Source: Cacajao melanocephalus (taxonomy: Eukaryota > Chordata > Mammalia > Primates > Pitheciidae). From it: a stretch of DNA of 64,000 bases. The stretch is from the NCBI GenBank assembly GCA_963573385.1, contig CAUYLG010026703.1, positions 1-64,000 on the forward strand, written 5' to 3'. A model generated the notes under the pieces. The model worked only from the letters and a program-made list of their open reading frames with translations. It ran no database searches and was not told where the DNA came from. Positions 37,108-50,554 of this stretch are shown here, piece after piece. How positions within the stretch are numbered: the stretch's first letter is position 1; each line of letters begins with the position of its first letter. The position numbers were made by a program, and so were the translations under genes.

Positions 37108-37924
37108 TATTTTCCGGCTAAAACCAGCCTTATTGCTTTAGTTTGTTTTTATTCTGCCATTGTTTCTCTTCTGATAATAAGACTGAAATACTTTTCATAT
37201 CACTCTAATTTCTCTTTGATTTTCTGAGCATCCTTGATTTCTAGAGATAGAACGTTCCAGACAAAGACCTTTTAAAATTACGATATTGAATTTATTTTTC
37301 TATGTCAGTGCTGGGAGACAGTATCCTTGTGTTTCTTTCTGGTCTTGTCATCTGTGTCAGCTTTTCTTTACCTGTGACTTTACTATAGGCTTCTGACACA
37401 TAGCCTTTTTCAAGTTAAAAAAGTCTCTGGTTTCCTGAGCATCAAAAAAGTAATAGATAGGAGCTAAGCATGATCGGGTACTTTTCCTGTGATGGTTGAT
37501 ACTATTATGAGTACGTTAATGAGGTTCATTGTAGGTTTTCTGATCCACTTGAATCTATTCTTGCATTTATGAGAAAAGTCGCCTGCTCATGATGTATTAT
37601 TATAGCATGTTTAATTTACTTATGCTAATATTATTTCTAGAATTTTTTAGGGGAAGGGGATCTATGTTCCTAAGTTCCAAAGGCCTTTAATTTCTTGACA
37701 GTGGTCTGTCTTTTCTGGTTTTGGAACAAAGTCATACTAGCCTTGCAAAATGAGTTGGAAACCTTTTCTTATTTTTCTGTTGTTTTGGAACAACTTATAT
37801 ACAAAATAGATGTTCTGTTTCTTGAAAATTGGGTGGAACTCACTTGAGAGCTGTTCGCATCTTTGTGTTTGTCATTGAGTCTTGGTCATTTTAGTATCTT
37901 TAAAAATTATAGTTCTTTGAATTT

Positions 37925-40030
<2,106 letters not shown>

Positions 40031-40037
40031 TCCCCAG

Positions 40038-40578
40038 TGATACAGGACAGGCAAGCCCCAAAATTGGGGATTAGCTTGGGAAGTTTCTTGGCTTTGCCCG
40101 GGAAATAGATTGCCTGGGTGAGTTGGTGGTGTTAAACAGCAACTTTTTTTGAAGCAGCAGTGTATAGCAGCAGCAGAGGTGCTGCCCCTTGCAGAGCAGG
40201 GTTGCCCTGTAGGCAGTGTGCCCGGAATAGCAGCTCAGACGCACGTCTGCACTCATATTTATACCCACTTCAAACTATGTGCGAATTAAGGGGCAGTTTA
40301 TGCAGAAATTTCTAGGAAAAGGGTGGTAACTTTCCTAGAAATTTCAGGTCATAAGGTTTTTGCTTTGGAAAGGGGTGGTAACTTCTGGGTGTTGACATGG
40401 CAGTGGTAAACTGACATGACATATTGGTGGATATGTCTTACGGAAAATGGCTTCCGCCCCTGATCTACCTGTTTTAGTTAGTCCTCAATTTGGTCAGGTG
40501 TCTGAGCCCCACCTCCTACCTCGCCAGGACAGGGTGGAGTAGCCTGGCTGGCCACCTTAAAAAGGACAGCTCTAGTCA
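40038..40578 (-). mobile_element. Solitary ERV-type LTR
   Basis: Read on the minus strand it has TG...CA-like ends, a TATA-type TATAAATATG at 40254-40263, and an ending like LTR U5 (CCCCAATTTTGGGGCTTGCC). No gag, pol or env sequence adjoins it, so it is a solo LTR. Family not assigned (class I-like by impression). Confidence 0.6.
40305..40345. repeat. Perfect 15-bp inverted repeat in the LTR
   Basis: GAAATTTCTAGGAAA (40305-40319) pairs with TTTCCTAGAAATTTC (40331-40345); 11-nt loop. Confidence 0.95.
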
Positions 40579-40884
40579 AGCCTTTAATTTTTTCTGTCAA
40601 TTTTAACATTTTCCGCTTTTCTCAGAAATAACTATTTCATCTAGATTTTCACATTTTTTCATAAAATTGTTCATATTTTAATATTTTATTTAGGTTGCCT
40701 AAACCTGTTTCTCCCCTTTTATTCTATTCTTTCAGAAAAAAAAAAAAAAGGTCTCTTCTTTCCTTCCTCAGTCTTCCTAGACTTTTTCCATTCTATTAAT
40801 GTTTACAAATAACCAGCTTTTGGTTTTGGTTAATCTTCTCTGTAGTGTTGTTATTCTAATTCACTGACTTTCTTGCCTGTCAGT

Positions 40885-42465
40885 TTAAAAGAACAAAGAT
40901 AAGAAAATTAGAGAAAATATAAATGACCTCTATCAGCAGTGAAAAGGAGGCATCATTATAGATATTACAGACATTAAAAAGATAATAAGAGAATAGTATA
41001 AACAACCTGATGCCAAAAAATTAGTTGATATGAACAGTTTTCTTGCAAGAAACAAAATCAAAACTGAATCAAGGATAAATAGAATATGCATATATAGCCT
41101 ATATTTTTAAAAATTAAATTTGTAGTTTAAAATATTTCTACAACAAAATCTCCAGGCACGCGTAATTTTAGCAGTGAATTCTTCAAGCATTTAAGAAAAA
41201 AAATACATACTCAATCTTTCTCTTTCAGAAAACAGAGGAGAGAACACTTCTCAACTTATTTTATGAAGCCACCATTACTCTCTTCCCAAATCAGACAAAA
41301 ACCTTAAAAGGAAAAAAAAACCACAAAATAACTACAGAGCAGTGTCTCTCATGATCAGAAACATGCAAACACTTCTCAGAATATCAGCAAAGTGGATGCT
41401 GTAATACAGAAAATGATAATGTATCATGACTATGATAGTTTATCTCAGCCATCCACTGTTGGTTTAATGTTAAAAAAGCAGACACTTTAATTCCCCCTTA
41501 TTAACAGAATAAGAGGGAGGAAACAATATGATTATCTCAATAGAGGAAAAGCGTTTGGCACAAAATTTACACTCACTCATGATAAAATTTGCCACAAACT
41601 AACAGCATAAATGAACTTTCTCATCCTGAAAAAGGCATCTATGAAAAAAAATTCAACAGCTAATTTCATACTTAATGATGAAAGATCGCTTTGTGTCTGA
41701 CATCAGGAACAAGGCAAGAATTTCTGCTCTCACCACTCCAGTTAACACCATGCCGAAGGTCTGAAGCGACCCACTAAGCCAAGAAAATTCAGATGCATAC
41801 AGATTGGAAGGAAGTAAAACTGGCTTTATTCATAAAAGAGATAATCGTATGTGTTAAGGAATTGATAAAAAAAGTTATGAGAAGTGAATTTTGAATGGTT
41901 ACAGAATATGTAAATGAAAATTAATTATGTAAAACTAGCAGAGAATAATAAGAAAAAATTTAAATGCCACATACCATAGCATCATAAAGCATGAAATATT
42001 ACAATTCCACTCGTAGGTATTGACCCAAGAAAAATGAAAACGTACACCAATGAAAAGATACAGATGCCTGTTTATAGCACCTCTATTCATTGCAGATAAA
42101 ACTGGTTTCAACCCAAACGACCATCAACACATGAGTGGTTAAATAAATAGTAGTATATTCATAATTAGAAATAAAAAGGAACAACTACTGTTACATGTAA
42201 CAATGTGGATGAATCTCAGAAACATGGGAAAACACTTATTTAATAATCCCATTTGTGTGACAGAACAGACAAAATACACCTGTAGTGACAGAAACAGAGG
42301 AGGTGGGTAGGAGCCAGGTGAGCTGCTGTGATTGCAGAGCTGGGCAAGGAGCTTTTTGGGCCGGTATCTTGATTTGTCTGTGGCTACACAGATGTATTTG
42401 CAGTTTACTGTATGTAAATTATACCTCAATAAAGTGACTTTTAGAAGTAAAGAAAACAAAACACC
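40885..42465 (+). mobile_element. L1 ORF2 and 3' end, sense
   Basis: GATAAGAAAATTAGAGAAAATA, CTCAACTTATTTTATGAAGCC, CTCTCACCACTCCAGTTAACACC, TACAATTCCACTCGTAGGTATTGACCC, then a 3' UTR ending near AATTATACCTCAATAAAG. Many stops. Confidence 0.85.
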
Positions 42466-42567
42466 GAAGAGGATAGTGAGGGAGGGCAGTACGTTAGATT
42501 TCCAGAGTTTCTTCTGAGATTGGAGCAGGTCTCACAGCTTGGTTCGATGGGTGCTGTTTGGCCTTGG

Positions 42568-42743
42568 GGAGATCAGGTGTTTTCACCTTGGCTGCATGTT
42601 AGAGTCACCTGGAGAGTTTGTCTAAAACACTGATGCCCAGAGATTCAGATTCGTTTGTTCTGGGGTTGGGACCACAGCACTGGCACTTGTTAAAACCTCC
42701 CCCAAGTGATTCTAAGTTTTAACCAAGGCTGAGAAGCACTGGC
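42568..42743 (+). mobile_element. MER20-like hAT element
   Basis: TTCACCTTGGCTGCATGTTAGAGTCACCTGG to CCAAGGCTGAGAAGCACTGG gives imperfect terminal inverted repeats around GATGCCCAGAGATTCAGATT. Confidence 0.8.
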
Positions 42744-43244
42744 CTAGACTTTGGCTCCGAGTTTTCTCTCTAGAGAGCATCTGCAGTGCCCAGGCTGCTT
42801 GCTTTCTTACTGCTGCTCGAGTTACCCCATTTGTTGCTGCTCTGGCATTGTGGACAAAAGCAGCAGCTCAGGCCTGAAACACCCACCGCTGAGCGGCACA
42901 AAACACCGTGGAAACAAATGCAACACAAAGATTGGTGGCACTGTATATTTGTTAGACTTAGAATTGCTGTGTAAGGCTAAAGCCAGCAGAAGAATGTGGA
43001 TGGAAATTACGAATCCAGACACACACCCAGCTCGTGAGACAGTCAAGAACAACATTACGCTAACTTAGAGAAACCCATATCTATCGAATTTCTTAACAAT
43101 TGTAGAAGTTTATCTTTGCATATTCGAACTTTGCTGAAGGACAGCTAGTAGTTGGTGAAGGATTACCATATCCAGCTCTTTGCAAATGTGGATGGTAAAG
43201 GAAACCTTTAGAGTCTCCCAGCCAAGTGAAAATATAATATTACA
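42744..43244. other. Unique intronic sequence
   Basis: No gene or repeat recognised; a 105-codon frame at 42751-43068 has no family resemblance and opposes an equally long reverse frame. Confidence 0.5.
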
Positions 43245-43445
43245 AATCATTGCCATGTCTTGTGGTCTCATGATGTGCTGGGCACCGTGCTGAATGCTTT
43301 CCCTCTTGTTTCATGTAAGAAAATTTAGACTTATTGAAGTTCAGAGACCTCCCCAAGGTCACACAGTTAAAAGGCTGAGCAGGAATTCTCCTGTATGTGT
43401 GTCTGCCTCCCAGAGCATGGCATTCCCTCTGCATCGGAGAATGGT
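43245..43445 (-). mobile_element. MIR SINE
   Basis: Reversed MIR: GATGTGCTGGGCACCGTGCTGAATGC, then CCAAGGTCACACAGTTAAAAGGC. Confidence 0.75.
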
Positions 43446-44834
43446 GAGTGAGTCCTCTCAGGAAGCCACTGCTTTTGTGTCTCCTGCAAGACAATGAGTT
43501 TCCCCTAGCAGCTGCTTCTGGGCTTCCAGCTTTCAGAGCTGGCCCTGGGCTTGCCCAGGATGGCATCACGCCTCAATGGAAACCTTGCTGGAGCATTGCC
43601 ACACCCAGCCTGGTCATTTGTTTCCTTTAGCATGAGACTGGTTGTGGTGTCTGAGTCTGTTTTATGGAGCTATGTCATAAATACGTTTTTACCAAATACC
43701 ATTTAGGCTGGAGTCAGTGTAGGAGATTTGCGTCCACCTTCGTATTGTACTCTCACCTTCTTTTCGTATTTACCACTCAATGTGAGAACAGCCAGAATAA
43801 CTGAAGCTCCGTTTTCTGTCAACCTGATGTTTTCCCAAAGGAGTTTAGTTACTAGAGTTGGGCCTGTACCCTTTGCAGAGTGCCTACTCTGGCATTATTG
43901 GCTAATGTGGGAAGGAACAGTTAGCACATCTATTTGTTGTCCTCTGTTTAGACTTCATTTCCAGGGGCTAAATGTGAATTTGTTTAAGCCAGGCTTACTG
44001 TCTCCTGGAGATATACTACCACGTGAAAGTGTTGACTGAGCTTGGCTCTTCAATGTGAAGTGTAACTTGTGACTCATTAATTACAGGTCTGCAATCAACT
44101 CCCAACATGTTAGTAAAGAAACAAACAACTTTCTTGTTTAATGAAGTGCTGACAGAAGAAAACTTAATTGTTTCTCTCCTGCCCCCACCATGACCTTGAC
44201 ACTTGTAGTTACAGCAGTATACTTGGGCTTTGTAGTAACAGAACTGTATTGTCAGTCACCCTTCCTGAAGGTGTTGTATTGGTGTCTACTGTTCCCAGTG
44301 ACCCTAACCTGTGTTCATTTTGAAGTATATAATTGTGTATTTGTCATAATGCCACTGTCATCCTTGTCTAGAATAGGTAATTTATGTTGTAAACATTTAA
44401 TGAATTTCTATAAATGGTTCCCTTGAATCCTTTCCTAATGCAGCTGTATGAATAAGAAATATTTATCCAGGAACGCATACCTTCAATTCACCCACAACTC
44501 CAGTGTAACTATGGTTTTAAAGAACTCTTTAGTTCACTCTTATTGCCTGCTTAAATTTCAGTTTTTAGTGTGTGATTTCATTTCCTTCAAAGAGCATCTT
44601 ACCCATTTAGCATATCTCGGAGTTCTACTTTCTTTTTTGTAGAAAGTGAGATATTTTCTATGCACTGAATAATAAGTTCTGAATACTTTTATTTCTCACT
44701 TATCAAAAAAATGGTTTTGAAAATAAATTTGAAATTTTGCCTAATGCAGAGAGGAAGTATAACTTCAGCTCTGTTGAAGTTATTATTCAATTTCGTCATG
44801 CATTTAGGAGCTACTGCCCAACTCTTTGCTCCTA
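43446..44834. other. Unique intronic sequence
   Basis: About 1.4 kb, no gene or repeat recognised. Short + strand frames lack any family resemblance. Confidence 0.5.
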
Positions 44835-45075
44835 AATGAACTATTTGCATTTAACACCGTGAATGTCGCCAACTACTGCCATCACTCCCAGTGCTAAACA
44901 CATCCACAATCACTATTTGAAGTAGGCGCTATCATCCCCATTTTACAGAGGAGAAAACCAAGTTTTAGGGTTCCATGACTTGGCCAAGACCAGCAGGGCT
45001 CATAGCCAGGCTTTGACCGCAGCATCCTGGCTCCACAGTGATTACTCTTAATCCCTATGCTGCACTGCCTCCCAG
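44835..45075 (-). mobile_element. MIR SINE
   Basis: Reversed MIR: CATCCCCATTTTACAGAGGAGAAAACC and AAGACCAGCAGGGCTCATAGCC. Confidence 0.75.
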
Positions 45076-45084
45076 TGCCATGAA

Positions 45085-45245
45085 CTTCATGTTTCATCTT
45101 ATCTTCCAGCTTTTGCCCATGCTCCTACCCCTGCCCAGAACACTCCCACAGTCCCCTTTGTCTTATTTAATTCCTGTTCATTCTTCTCAACTTAAGCTAA
45201 ATGTCACTTCTTTAGGGAGGCCTTCTCTGTGAGCCCCATGCTACA
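45085..45245 (+). mobile_element. L2 fragment
   Basis: CTAAATGTCACTTCTTTAGGGAGGCCTTCTCTGTGA is the conserved L2 segment; upstream CCTGCCCAGAACACTCCC fits. Confidence 0.65.
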
Positions 45246-45925
45246 TGTTCTTCTAGTAGAACAAACCATGAGCGTGAAAACAAACCTCAGTCTGGCCTGG
45301 AGATACACCCATGTTCCAGAAGGGTTTGGATCACACATTTGCGGAGAGTTGGTGAGGATCAGCTGGATTATTTCCTCTCAGTGCCACTTACAGGGCTCGC
45401 TCTTCTTTTCTGGATCTGTCCTTATCTTCACCTCAGTAGCAGTCAGCACCCAGCAAAGGCATTTGGCATCTCTGCTTTCCCATTTGTGGACTTCACTGTG
45501 CATACCCCATCCTGCTGGTAGATGTGGGGCAGGTTACTAGAGGAGAAGTGGGGGTGTGAGGGCTTCCGTGGGAAGCTTTGGATACAATCTTAGGTGGGAT
45601 CATGACTGGCTTGGCCATAAAACTCTCCTCTGTGCTTCTCAAACACATGATCCCCCTCCGAGACCCACTCCCTATAGTGGCCTAACCCTCCATGCCAGTG
45701 CTTCTTAAACTATCTGTGGTAAAGATCCAGTTCTCTCTCCCTCAAACCATCCCGGACCTATATTCGCGTAGAATATAGTATAAAATGAACTACTAGAAAA
45801 ATAAAAAAAGACATAAGATTTCAAGCCCAAATTTTATCTTAAGATTCTGCCGACATCACATGGCTGTCATGTTGTCAGTTTCTCAGCTCCTCCCCTCAGT
45901 GTCTGTTCATACAAACTGACAGTGG
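45246..45925. other. Unique sequence with a possible hAT remnant
   Basis: GTGCTTCTTAAACTATCTGTGGTAAAGATCCAGTT at about 45.69 kb suggests a decayed hAT end; otherwise nothing recognised. Confidence 0.4.
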
Positions 45926-46115
45926 TCTCTAGACCTCGCCTTGAATAGCACTTATTAGGTAAGTGACCACAGGGAGGGAGACTTCTGAGCCTCACTTATT
46001 TATCTGTAAAAGGGAGCCAATAATATTTACTCTAGCATTTCAGAATTAAAGCAAGTCATTAAAGCGACTGATTGCCAGGCATATGGCAGGTATATCAGTA
46101 TATGTCAGTATATGC
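45926..46115 (+). mobile_element. MIR SINE fragment
   Basis: TTAGGTAAGTGACCACAGGG, TTATTTATCTGTAAAAGGGAGCC and CTGATTGCCAGGCATATGG follow MIR order. Confidence 0.6.
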
Positions 46116-46589
46116 CAGGTATCTACTATATGGTACTTCATTTCCCATCACACCTTCAGTGCCTGGAAAAAGATTATAGAAATTCGAGGATTACGAACTA
46201 ATTTATTCTCTTATTCCTGGCCTTCGTAAAAGTAAGGATCATTAATAGATTCCTAGCAAGTCTGTGCATTAGAATCAGATCTGGAGATCTGGTTTCTTTC
46301 AGTGGGACCTGGAGTTTGGAATAGTTGATGTTCAGAGGACCAAATGCAGTTTCAGGCTTCGGTGCGCTTCTGTACCATCTTAGATTAGGTATATCTCACT
46401 AGGGATGTAAAGTCAAAATACTGTTGAATTCTGAAAAATAACATTGTTTTATGTTTCATTAATTTGTATGTTTTCAGTTTTTATAACTTTAATTTTTAAA
46501 AATTACATAAAACACAGCAGATTCCAGTCAAAATTTATACAGGGCACATTCATAGAGTCTCCATTCCTGTTTCCTCCATCCCATTCTTC
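46116..46589. other. Unique intronic sequence
   Basis: AT-rich; nothing recognised. A small ATATGTCAGTATATGCCAGG duplication occurs near 46.1 kb. Confidence 0.45.
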
Positions 46590-46861
46590 TCTTTACCCTT
46601 GTGGGTAACCATTATTTGTTTTTGGTTTAACCCTTCGTTGTTTTCTTGTTCAGAGTATTTTAAAATATCCTTTATTACACATAAGATTCTCATATAAGGC
46701 TGTTAACATGTTATATTGTGGTTACATCCTGGCGATCTTCCCGCAGCAGTCCATCAGCAATCTTCTCCACTCATATTCACAGCCCTGTAGCAGTCTACTG
46801 TGTTTGTACCATAGTTCATTTCAGCAGCCCCCGTCGGTGGAGACTTGAGTTGTGCTGCACC

Positions 46862-47630
46862 CAGAATCATTAGCCATCAGAAATGTGCATCAAAACCACA
46901 GTGATACACCACTTCACTTACACTGGAATGCCTAATATAAAAGAGACAATAGCAAGTGTTTATGAGATTGTGGAGATGCTGGAACCCTCATACGTGGCTG
47001 GGTGAAAATGTAAAATTCTGGAAACACTGTGAAAACAGTCTGGCTGTTCCTCAAATGTTTATAATTGTCATGATCTAGCAGTTTGACCCCTAGATATATA
47101 CCCAAGAACAACGAATACTTACATCCACTCGAAAACATGTCCATGCACATTCATAGCAGCATTATCATGATAACCTAAAGGTGGAAACAACACAAATGTC
47201 CATTAGTGGGTGAACAGAAAAATACAATGTGGCATACTCCTACAATGCACTGTTCACATCACTCAGCCATGAAAAGGAATGAAGCACTGATATGCTACAA
47301 CAGGGAGGAATCTTGAGTGAAAGAAGCCAGGTTCAAAAGGCTACATAGCATTCAGGTTCTAGGACTCTGTGTATAGAAAATGTCCAGAATAGGCAAATCC
47401 AGAGAGACAGGAAGTAAATGGATAGTTGCCAAGGACTGGGAGTAGGGAAAAATAAGGAGTGACTGCCAGTGGGTATGGAGTTTCTTTTAGGGGTGAGAAA
47501 ATGTTTGAAAATTTGATCTTGCTAGTGATTATATGACTCTGTGAATAGACTGAAAACCACCAAATTGCACACTTTAAAAGTGTGAATTTTGTGGTTTGTG
47601 ATTATGTCTCAGTAAAAGTATTAAAAAATG
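46862..47630 (+). mobile_element. L1 3' end, sense, nested in antisense L1
   Basis: CATCAGAAATGTGCATCAAAACCACAG, CCCAAGAACAACGAATACTTACATCC, TCATAGCAGCATTATCATGATAACC, then 3' UTR to GTCTCAGTAAAAGTATTAAAAAATG. Confidence 0.85.
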
Positions 47631-47635
47631 AACTG

Positions 47636-47765
47636 GGCCAGGTGTGGTGACTCATGAGTGCAATCCTAGTGCTTTGGGAGACCAAGGCAGGAGGATCACT
47701 TGAGGCTGGGAGTTTGAGGCCAGCCTGGGCAACATGGTGAGACCTCATCTTTACAAAAAATAAAA
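47636..47765 (+). mobile_element. Free Alu monomer (FLAM-like)
   Basis: Single left-arm Alu (GGCCAGGTGTGGTGACTC to CATCTTTACAAAAAATAAAA), directly after the L1 tail. Confidence 0.85.
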
Positions 47766-48230
47766 TGACAAACTGTGCTGTAATAAATAACCTTGTGTCA
47801 CACACTATTTTATGTGGTAGTGTGTTTTTGATGTGTAATTTTAGCAATGTGGTTACTGGGTCACATGTCATTTTGCTGCTTATACCCAGTCCCCTTTCAC
47901 GGGAGTTGTTCCATTGATCATTCCCTCCAGCAGTGTAGGAGAGTGCCTGTTTCCCTGTGGCCTCACCAATAGCATTTCTTGTCAGACTTGGTTATTTGTT
48001 AGTCTGGCAGGTAAGAAATGTGTGTAATTATAATTTGTCTCCCTCTTATGAGCAGGTTTGAATATATTCTGATGTCTTTATAGTTTATTTGTGTTCTTTT
48101 TGTGCCATTTCTGTTTCATGTGTCTCATCTGTTTTTCTATTGTATTGTTGATGTGGTTTAAATTTTTACAAGTTTTTGTATATTAAAGTATTAATCCTTT
48201 GCAAATATCTTCCAAATCTGTGATACCTTA

Positions 48231-48582
<352 letters not shown>

Positions 48583-48987
48583 TTAAAACCTTTTCCCTCT
48601 TGCTTCCAGGTTGAGTCATAGTCAGGAAAGCTTTTCCTGTTAACAGCTTAGAAAAGGAATACACCCATGTTTCTTTCTAGTACTTATTTTTTTCATTCTT
48701 TAAGTTTAGATCTCAGATCCATCTGGAGTTTATCCTGGTGAACGATGTCAGGAAGTGATCTACTTACATTCTTTTTTATACGGCTGCCCAATTGCCCCAA
48801 CATTTTTTTTTTTAATTCCAGTGAAAAGAAAATGTATCACTTTTTGTTTACATGTCTGTTTTATATGGTTCCGGGTTGCTATAGGTATTTCAGATAATTG
48901 TGCAAACAGTATTATAACATTGAGTAAGAAAACACAAAGGAGCAACAAGTCATCTATAATCTGACTGTAGCCGTGCTGTTTTCAGTG

Positions 48988-49012
48988 TATAACTTATTTT
49001 CTTTCTCTCTAG
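48988..49012 (+). promoter_or_regulatory. 3' splice site of the upstream ATXN10 intron (U2-type)
   Basis: A pyrimidine-rich tract (TTATTTTCTTTCTCTCTAG) ends at AG 49011-49012, directly before the codons GTA AAT GAG. A possible branch sequence (GTATAAC) lies just upstream at about 48987-48993. The antisense L1 stack ends only about 70 bases upstream, so little unique intron separates old LINE sequence from the acceptor. Confidence 0.85.
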
Positions 49013-49076
49013 GTAAATGAGCTGGATGGTATCCCGTTGATCCTGGACAACTGCAACGTCAGTGACAGTAACCCCT
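49013..49076 (+). CDS. ATXN10: ATXN10 internal coding exon (ataxin-10, C-terminal ARM/HEAT region)
   Basis: Ataxin-10 is a cytoplasmic armadillo/HEAT-repeat protein linked to neuronal survival and cytokinesis; expansion of an intronic ATTCT repeat in its gene causes SCA10. The exon is 64 nt. It starts in phase 0 after a pyrimidine-rich acceptor ending CTCTAG and reads VNELDGIPLILDNCNVSDSNP, 21 codons plus one base (T) of the next codon. In the ataxin-10 family this segment is followed by F and a TEW motif, and a split F codon (T|TT) fits. The exon lies in the conserved C-terminal domain, near the end of the protein. By my memory it is exon 10 or 11 of 12; neither flanking coding exon is in the window. 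The donor is U12-type. Oddity: I recall L-D where this sequence has V-S (residues 16-17 of the exon). Identity is seen directly from the peptide; exon number and species are inferred. Confidence 0.93.
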
Positions 49077-49085
49077 GTATCCTTG
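49077..49085 (+). promoter_or_regulatory. U12-type 5' splice site of the downstream ATXN10 intron
   Basis: The exon is followed by GTATCCTTG. This matches the minor-spliceosome donor consensus RTATCCTTT at eight of nine positions and is a poor U2 donor (consensus GTRAGT). The intron enters in phase 1. Its acceptor and branch point (expected near TCCTTAAC, close to the 3' end) lie beyond the window. The strong match makes both the exon boundary and its functional status more credible. Confidence 0.85.
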
Positions 49086-49995
49086 CCTGCGAATGACCAT
49101 GCACTAGTCTGCAGCCAGGGCCTTAGCAAAACAAGTCCCTTTCCTTGTGTTCTTTCAGTATGTAGCTGGCTGCCTTGCTTGTTTGCTTGTCCTGAGAAGC
49201 AGATCATTTTCTCAGAGTTATGGTGCTGGAATATCACTTCTATAACCTTTGTACTATGGTAAGCTAAGTTTTTCAAGGTGAATAAGACATTTCAAATGGG
49301 CATGTGGCTGAAAAGCACTTAAAAACCTGGGGCAGAGGCAGCCCATGCAAGGCCTGTGCGGCCCATCACCAGTGTCACCTTTCCCATGTGTGTGTGGTCT
49401 TCAGAGCAAACGTGATCAATTGTGTATTGTTTTGCTGTAGAGATTCTGAGTATTCAGTCCTTTGGAAGAGCTATTTTAATAAGGGTTTGGCAACGTAGAA
49501 ACATGAGGAGCACTCTGGCTCCCTAGCAAGAGGAAGGAGTACTTCAGTGGCACTGAATTCTCGTCTTCAGAGGGGTCGTCCTGCAGCCCTCTGCTGCAGA
49601 AGCTGGGAGCTTTGGCTCTTGCCCTAGCTTGAGTTGGCCACCCTTGCTGGAGGGTGTTCTGCAGGGACCCTGCTTTTTTCCTACTACTTCAAGTAATTGT
49701 ACTATACAAAGCTAACCTAGTACGGTGGTTGAGTGACCAGGGACCAGATACAGCTTGTTTAGATTTGAGATAAAACCTACTGTTTAATTTCACGAACTTC
49801 CCTGGTAAGAGCCAGACTCAGCTGTGTCCCTCGTCCTGGTCACCGCATGGTCCTGTGCTCATTACCTGAGGGTGGGGCGGGGCAGGGGGAATAAGGCTAC
49901 TACAAGGACTTCAGGAGTGTAGCCTGCGGGAGGCAGTGAGGAGCCCAGCCTAGCGCTGACTGAGGAGGGGGTCATTTAAAAAATCAAACTCCCTG
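49086..49995. other. Unique sequence at the 5' end of the U12 intron
   Basis: No repeat recognised for about 900 bases, notable in such a repeat-dense window. Contains the G-rich tract at 49.87 kb. Confidence 0.55.
49867..49892 (+). promoter_or_regulatory. GC-box-like G-rich tract
   Basis: A G-rich run containing GGGGCGGGGC, an Sp1-type GC box, lies about 110-130 bases upstream of the candidate small ORF start. The surroundings are only mildly GC-rich and no TATA box is evident. Suggestive only. Confidence 0.25.
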
Positions 49996-49999
49996 CTCT

Positions 50000-50397
50000 A
50001 TGGCTTCTGCCAAGAAGAGAAAAGGAGCTGATGAAAATCATGTGTTTCAAAGTAAGTAGACTGAGCAGTGCTTACTGTTTGTGATACTGTCATTTGTCTG
50101 ATTAGCAGTAGAAAACAATCTTATTTTAAAGAGCACAGTAGCTTGTAAGTCTGGTCAGGAAAAGACAGATACACAGCCTCAGAAGACTCCTCTTCAGGGT
50201 AAAGCAGAGTTGGTTCAGTGCTTGGCATTGTGGTGAGTCCCTGTAGGTTTTGTTCATTAAAGAGTGTTGACAATTTTTTAGCCCCAAAAAAGGAAAGAAA
50301 AAAGAAGAAAGCTTCTAGTCACAGGAAAGCAGTAGAGGAATGTTCAGGTACAACTGCAGATATTGCATTTCCCGATGAAAAGGATGATTTATTATGA
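50000..50397 (+). other. Candidate two-exon small ORF (55 codons), unrecognised
   Basis: An ATG at 50000, with an in-frame TGA upstream at 49961-49963, opens MASAKKRKGADENHVFQ. It is followed by a perfect GTAAGT donor at 50052. An acceptor TTTTTTAG ends at 50281. Splicing out the 230-nt gap restores the same frame: T, then PKKERKKKKASSHRKAVEE and a tail ending DEKDDLL before TGA 50395-50397. The product is very lysine-rich (nuclear or nucleolar-type basic tracts) with an acidic end. The base before -3 is T, so the start context is weak. It could be a real microprotein gene nested in the ATXN10 intron, a cryptic exon pair, a decayed copy of the tail of another gene, or chance. I recognise no family. 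Confidence 0.3.
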
Positions 50398-50554
50398 AAA
50401 AAGAAATTCATTCATAGTTTACTTTGAGTGAATTCTCCGAATTGACCTTAAGACCAAAAAATAAAAAGACTGTTGTCCACGAGCACGTCGTAGGCCCACA
50501 GATGCTCTCGGCACCTTCCACATTGGGGTCCTCCCTGCCAGACAGCCATTTGTT

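Noticed and set aside
40721..40730. ATTCTATTCT as a candidate SCA10 repeat
   Set aside because: Only two units and located inside antisense L1; no array is present.
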